51,907 nt of DNA from the NCBI GenBank assembly GCA_029212905.1, contig JARGPB010000012.1, positions 51,053-102,959 on the forward strand. The letters are read 5' to 3'. Under the pieces are notes generated by a model that was given only the letters and a program-made list of their open reading frames with translations, searched no databases and was not told the DNA's origin. This document shows positions 48,148 to 51,907 of this stretch, piece by piece (positions within the stretch are counted from its first letter, which is position 1; each line of letters opens with the position of its first letter). The DNA is from Thalassovita sp. Its GTDB lineage: Bacteria; Pseudomonadota; Alphaproteobacteria; Rhodobacterales; Rhodobacteraceae. The position numbers were made by a program, and so were the translations under genes.

Positions 48148-49200
48148 TCAGTCTGGGTCGGACGGATCAACTGCGTCTAACTCGAAAATCGTTGCCTCGG
48201 GTTTTGGCCCCATCACACGCGTTGGCAGATTGGGCGCAGGCAATTGCCCTCTGTGGTGCCCCTTCACCAAGACAACCTTACCGCTGCGATAGCGCCGCTC
48301 ATGTTCGCTCACCCAATGGCGAACAGGGCCGTTGCGTCCGTCCTGAGTCCGCCGCTCGAACTCAAGGCGAGCCTGACGCTCTTGCATGTGAGCCGCGGCC
48401 TGCGGACCAATGCGGATTGTAAGATGGGATTTCTGCGCACCCAGAATCCAGGACTTCCCGAACTTTCGAGCTGTCTTTGCGTCCTTGGCCGTGAACGTCT
48501 CATGTTCCGTGGGAATGATGCCCCCCAAGTCCGGGGAAACCAGCATCGCAAAGAGCGCGTAGGGGATGAAAAGATCGTAGCCTGTTTCAACTTGGTGCAC
48601 CGTGCGCCGACCGTTGATCATTTCCATCGTATCACCGCTCCGCACACGGAATTCGACCATGGAACGGCTCAACTCGATTTCGACGTTGTCGTAGTTCAAC
48701 TCGCCTGTCGGAGTTCGCTTCACGAGCAAAGCGCAGATTGGATCGACGACCCTCGAATTGTCGCGGCGATGGAACATCGTGATGCGCAAGTGGCCATTGT
48801 TTCGATCATCGATGAGATAGCCGCGTAGACCAGTGCCTATGGGTTTGTCGTCATGTCTCGTTACATGTGAAGCCCGTTCAAAGCGCGCGACACCCAGCTC
48901 TCGATCGTCAAATTCGACCCAAACAACGTCGGCGGGGAGCTTTACCTCACCCAGAATGGCCATTGCGGGAAGACCGGTTTCCGAAGCCTGCTTGGCGACT
49001 GCGTCATGAAGCGTATCGGCATAGGCTGCAGCCATATGGTCGAGCAGGTATACTTTTGCCTGCTGTAGGGCATCGAGCGCATACTCGCGAAAAAGCCTCA
49101 GATCCTCGGACGGCGTAAAGTGCCAAACCAGGTCGTCAGCAGGAGCCGATTTACCCGCAAGCGATGAACCGTATAAGGAAATCAATGATTTGTAGAGCAT
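48148..49200 (-). CDS. Conserved hypothetical protein
   Basis: A 350-residue soluble protein with a helical start (LRLFREYALDALQQAKVYLL) and middle beta-rich parts (LPADVVWVEFDDRELGVARF; GTGLRGYLIDDRNNGHLRIT). The C-terminal pattern GPVRHWVSEHERRYRSGKVV, then LVKGHHRG, is often seen at the ends of phage and plasmid proteins. No domain name recognised. Start set at 49200; the ribosome site is weak. Composition is less GC-rich than the neighbours. Confidence 0.65.
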   Translation of the reverse strand: MLYKSLISLYGSSLAGKSAPADDLVWHFTPSEDLRLFREYALDALQQAKVYLLDHMAAAYADTLHDAVAKQASETGLPAMAILGEVKLPADVVWVEFDDRELGVARFERASHVTRHDDKPIGTGLRGYLIDDRNNGHLRITMFHRRDNSRVVDPICALLVKRTPTGELNYDNVEIELSRSMVEFRVRSGDTMEMINGRRTVHQVETGYDLFIPYALFAMLVSPDLGGIIPTEHETFTAKDAKTARKFGKSWILGAQKSHLTIRIGPQAAAHMQERQARLEFERRTQDGRNGPVRHWVSEHERRYRSGKVVLVKGHHRGQLPAPNLPTRVMGPKPEATIFELDAVDPSDPD

Positions 49201-49409
49201 GCGACGTGACCCGAACCAAATACAACGCAGTGTCCGACGAACCCTGACGATGTTCAAGCTGCATTCATTGCACTGCAATTGACCGCTGATGTCTGTGCAA
49301 AGCCAGATTGGCTAACGCTCGAGCTTGTTTTCTTAATGCAAAGGCATGCCGACCATCGTCGGCTCATTCTGCCGGTCGGCCGGAACGGTGGACAGGCGAA
49401 AGGCCCGGA

Positions 49410-49426
49410 TCGGAGCCTTGCTCCGA
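49410..49426. terminator. Short perfect hairpin below the small membrane protein gene
   Basis: TCGGAGC-CTT-GCTCCGA, a 7-base stem with a 3-base loop, 29 bases below the stop at 49455 on the minus strand. No T tract, so a weak terminator call. Confidence 0.4.
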
Positions 49427-49454
49427 ACCCGAGCCGTCTTCGATCCCGTGGGCG

Positions 49455-49619
49455 TTACGCCCAGGGGTCGATCTCACCCACCACCTGTACCTCGTCTCCG
49501 TCGATTTCATCGGCGGGGACGGCGCCAAAGGTTCCATCACCTGCCTGGAAGACGACGATCGAAACCATGAGCGTGGCGGCGAGGGAGGCGGCGAAGGCAT
49601 GTGCATCTTTGCGGGACAT
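49455..49619 (-). CDS. Small membrane or exported hypothetical protein
   Basis: A 54-residue protein with a hydrophobic N-terminal helix (FAASLAATLMVSIVVFQAGD) preceded by a Lys/Arg, then an acidic tail (DEIDGDEVQVVGEIDPW). ATG 49619 has GGAG 9 bases upstream. No family recognised. It may be a small membrane-anchored or exported protein. Confidence 0.55.
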   Translation of the reverse strand: MSRKDAHAFAASLAATLMVSIVVFQAGDGTFGAVPADEIDGDEVQVVGEIDPWA

Positions 49620-50006
49620 CTGTTTGGCTCCTGTCTTGGAGGCGGAGGACCATCCCCCGCGCGACAGGACCCCGCTGGCCCGAAAACTGGCTGACATCAC
49701 CGGGTGCGTTCGGCTCGTCCGAATCCACCCGGCGGCACGGGCTCGCCCGTAGTCCGACCCCTCGCGGGTTGATCTCGAAGACTGGATTCGGGGCAAGGAA
49801 GGGAATGGCGAGCGGGGGATGGTGCGACCGCTGACTGGAGCCGGGTGTCCCGCTGATGCTATCGCTGCCAGCCTCCCGGCAGACATTTGGTAGAAGACCT
49901 CCTTCCGTGTTGGATTGGATCCTATGGTGCTCCGCGATTTCGCGGGACAGGGTCGTGATGGGTGAGAGGCCCGCGCTTTGGCGGGCCCCGTGGGTTCTAC
50001 GTAGGC
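49620..50006. other. Non-coding region below the 157-residue gene
   Basis: 387 bases. The open frames here are shadows or lack ribosome sites. A hairpin at 49968-49987 is the only clear element. Confidence 0.5.
49968..49987 (-). terminator. Terminator candidate of the 157-residue gene
   Basis: On the minus strand GGCCCGC and GCGGGCC pair perfectly around a 6-base loop, 19 bases below the stop, followed by TCTC without a long T run. Confidence 0.45.
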
Positions 50007-50480
50007 TCAGGCGGCAAGCTCCGCGCCCCCTGCCCTAGCAGCGCCTTCTTCGCCGACAATCTCCAGCCGCGCATTGCGATAGCCTTCTTTGGCGATCCAG
50101 AGCTCGGCAGCCGTGACAGACTCGGCCAGGTGGAGCAGCTCCGTGCAACCGCCGAAATCCAAAAGGACGCGAACCTGCCCGGGCTGTGGTTCCTCAGCGA
50201 CCTCGAAGGTCAAGGCGCTGTCAGCCGAATGCGTTCGCATGATCGTCACGAGAATGACTCCGTCCGAAGAGAAGTTCCCCTCGTGCAGCGTGAACGACGC
50301 CGGCGCCGCCCGGGTCGGATAGGGTCGCGGCGGCTCCTTCTTGACGAGACGGCCAACGCCGTTCGAGCGTTCCCAGGCCGCGAGCTTCTTCGTGAAACGC
50401 GCAGGTGGTTTCGGACTGTTGTCGGTGTAGCGAATGAGCGCCCCTAGCGGCGCGGTGTCGAGAATGGTCGATGCAGACAT
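50007..50480 (-). CDS. Conserved plasmid hypothetical protein
   Basis: A 157-residue protein with a basic N-terminal half (PKPPARFTKKLAAWERSNGV followed by GRLVKKEPPRPYP) and a beta-rich acidic C-terminal half (VRVLLDFGGCTELLHLAESV). No family recognised. The leader is AT-rich and contains a palindrome at 50494-50513, a possible operator. It lies downstream of the ParB-like gene in the same direction. Confidence 0.7.
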   Translation of the reverse strand: MSASTILDTAPLGALIRYTDNSPKPPARFTKKLAAWERSNGVGRLVKKEPPRPYPTRAAPASFTLHEGNFSSDGVILVTIMRTHSADSALTFEVAEEPQPGQVRVLLDFGGCTELLHLAESVTAAELWIAKEGYRNARLEIVGEEGAARAGGAELAA

Positions 50481-50493
50481 GATTCCTCATCCT

Positions 50494-50513
50494 GAATGCG
50501 TGATTTTGCATTC
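50494..50513. promoter_or_regulatory. Palindrome upstream of the 157-residue gene
   Basis: GAATGC-N8-GCATTC, 13 bases before the ATG at 50480, within an AT-rich stretch likely to hold the promoter. A possible operator. Confidence 0.35.
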
Positions 50514-50579
50514 ATCATATTGATATTGTTGTATTTTATGTGATCTAGGACGGGTTTCCCCGCCCTCGGATGGCGCAGA

Positions 50580-51907
50580 TCACTCCGCAGCTATCATCGA
50601 TGCCTCATTGCTCGGCAGGTCAGCGGTGAGGAAGGCGGGAAGGTCGACATCTTCGGCTTGCTCAGCGTCGGAAACGAGCTCAGGCGCCCCCTGCCCTTCC
50701 GCGCCATCGAGTGCTGCCAGATCGTGACGGCGCAGAACCTCCGGCAACCAGCCGCTGCCTTTCAGCAGACGCTCGGCTTCACTCGCCATCTCGCCCTTCT
50801 TCAGGTGATCGAGGAGTTGCGCCGTCCCCTCCCCTTTCGCCTCACGCACGGCCTCGAGGATCCGGGCCTTGGGCACGCGGTTCAGGTAGGTATCGGCCGT
50901 CGGCTGCCAACCCGCCTCGACCATGTCGAGTTCGACCGCCTGGGCGACCAAGTCAGACTGGGTCATCCGCCTGGTCAACCCGCTGGCGGAGATACCGGCA
51001 CCATAGGGGTTCACCTTCTCATGGAGCGCGTTGACCCCGAAGCTGAGGCAATGCGCGAGCAACGACAGCCGGCTCCCTTGATCAAGGGAGGTCAGGTAGT
51101 CCCAGAGAGCGGCATCGTCGCCGAGCGGCAAGTCGGCCTCCCACTCGGCGTGGCGATCGTCGACCAGCTTGGCCACCACGCTGTCCTTCAGATCGCTCGC
51201 CTGCGCCGACATGTAGACGTGACGGACCGAAGCCTCGAGGCAGCTGCCGGCCGAACTGGACGTCTGGAAGGTGTCACCCACGAGCTTCAGGAGCAGCAGC
51301 GTCAGCGCGACGTCGGGGGAGCGCCCGACAGCTTCCCGCAGTGCCACTGTCCGGTGCGCCGTCAACTCCATGACCAGCCGCTCAGGCAAGGGCTTCAACG
51401 CACCATCGTCCTCGTCGTCGGGCACGTTGACGCCAAGCGCTTGACCAGCAGAGGTGATCACCGTGCTGTGGCCGATACCGTCCACATTGCTCCCCGTTGA
51501 AAGCTCCACGCCCGGCCCGTCTGCTGCCTGTTCACCGCTGTGGACGTCGACGTCTGTTTTTGGCTCATCCTCGGGCCGCACAAAGCCCCGATAAACGGCA
51601 AGCTCGCCATAACGGTCAAGCGTCACGAACGCCCCTGCCCTCGCGATCTCCCCCGCGTCGAAGATCAGCGGCCGGGTCTCGAGCTTCTCCATCGCGACTT
51701 CCAACTCGCCAAGACGCGCGTCGATCTCTTCGGGGAATTCATCCTGGCCCTCGTATTCCTCTTCGAGCGCTCGGTATTCGGCAAGCAGCCTGGCATGGGC
51801 CGCGCCTTCGTCCTCCGTCATCGGCGCCGGGTCTCCGTTGAGACGCCGCAAGCCGTGGCTGTAGCCATAGGGCAGGTCGAGCGAGACCTCGATCCATTTC
51901 CAACCTT
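50580..51907 (-). CDS. ParB-like plasmid protein, 5' end beyond the window
   Basis: The frame is open to the window edge, giving at least 442 residues with WKWIEVSLDLPYGYSHGLRR at the visible start, so the N-terminal ParB nuclease/CTP domain is cut off. The visible part has an acidic coiled segment (LLAEYRALEEEYEGQDEFPE), a helical core (LMELTAHRTVALREAVGRSP is close to the sequence read as LVMELTAHRTVALREAVG) and a C-terminal SGLTRRMTQSDLVAQAVELD. This layout is that of long ParB/RepB/Spo0J-type proteins on rhodobacterial plasmids. The TTG at 51851 is internal and is not the start. Confidence 0.78.
   Translation of the reverse strand, partial: GWKWIEVSLDLPYGYSHGLRRLNGDPAPMTEDEGAAHARLLAEYRALEEEYEGQDEFPEEIDARLGELEVAMEKLETRPLIFDAGEIARAGAFVTLDRYGELAVYRGFVRPEDEPKTDVDVHSGEQAADGPGVELSTGSNVDGIGHSTVITSAGQALGVNVPDDEDDGALKPLPERLVMELTAHRTVALREAVGRSPDVALTLLLLKLVGDTFQTSSSAGSCLEASVRHVYMSAQASDLKDSVVAKLVDDRHAEWEADLPLGDDAALWDYLTSLDQGSRLSLLAHCLSFGVNALHEKVNPYGAGISASGLTRRMTQSDLVAQAVELDMVEAGWQPTADTYLNRVPKARILEAVREAKGEGTAQLLDHLKKGEMASEAERLLKGSGWLPEVLRRHDLAALDGAEGQGAPELVSDAEQAEDVDLPAFLTADLPSNEASMIAAE

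Noticed and set aside
49279..49752. 157-codon plus-strand frame near the small membrane protein
   Set aside because: Low coding character, no ribosome site, and it overlaps the better-supported 54-residue gene on the other strand.

Overview
The window looks like part of a large conjugative plasmid, or an integrated relative of one, from the Alphaproteobacteria, most likely the Rhodobacteraceae (Roseobacter group). The evidence is GC-rich DNA, tightly overlapping genes, a VirB-type type IV secretion operon with VirD2/VirC-like DNA-processing genes, and a long block of housekeeping genes (DUF2493, toprim, strawberry-notch-like helicase, DUF932, RadC-like JAB, SSB, ParB-like) of the kind carried by such plasmids. 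No rRNA, tRNA, CRISPR array, transposase or recognisable replication initiator was seen. The family assignments come from reading motifs, not from searches.

Layout. (1) 1-4309, minus strand: a copper-handling cargo operon (small lipoprotein, TolC-family lipoprotein, multicopper oxidase, cupredoxin, CusF-like protein) with a His-rich exported protein upstream. The first ~95 bases are C homopolymer and look like a contig-end artefact. (2) 5028-16335, plus strand: a mating-pair-formation operon in the order orf, lytic transglycosylase (VirB1), VirB2, B3, B4, lipoprotein, a second transglycosylase with VirB5-like ends, VirB5, B8, B9, B10, B11, exported protein, VirB6. Nearly every junction is an ATGA or similar overlap. 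(3) 16456-17285, minus: a NiCoT-like nickel/cobalt permease and a tiny coupled ORF. (4) 17489-24274: DNA processing. VirD4, a VirD2-like HUH relaxase and a MobC-like protein run leftward. ParA/VirC1-like and VirC2-like genes run rightward. Between them is a 552-base region with nested inverted repeats, the best oriT candidate. (5) 24435-32044: an accessory island. It holds a Fic protein with two matching palindromic operator candidates. It also holds a bacterial ubiquitin-like conjugation operon (tandem-ubiquitin protein, E2-like, JAB-E1 fusion, DUF6527-like zinc protein) with an XRE regulator. Facing these is a divergent operon of a sigma-factor-like protein, a small acidic protein and an ImmA/IrrE protease. 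(6) 32084-51907, mostly minus: the plasmid maintenance block. It is interrupted by plus-strand insertions: a duplicated-repeat small protein, an Abi-like HEPN protein, an HExxH protein and a frameshifted gene. It ends in a ParB-like gene cut by the window edge.

How the parts work together. The VirD2-like relaxase with MobC and VirC-like helpers would process oriT. VirD4 would pass the nucleoprotein to the VirB channel. SSB, RadC-like, DUF932, helicase and toprim proteins would help establish the incoming DNA. The copper and nickel genes are cargo. The island at 24-32 kb is the part most likely to hold an under-described system: a ubiquitin-like pathway paired divergently with a sigma-like/ImmA module.
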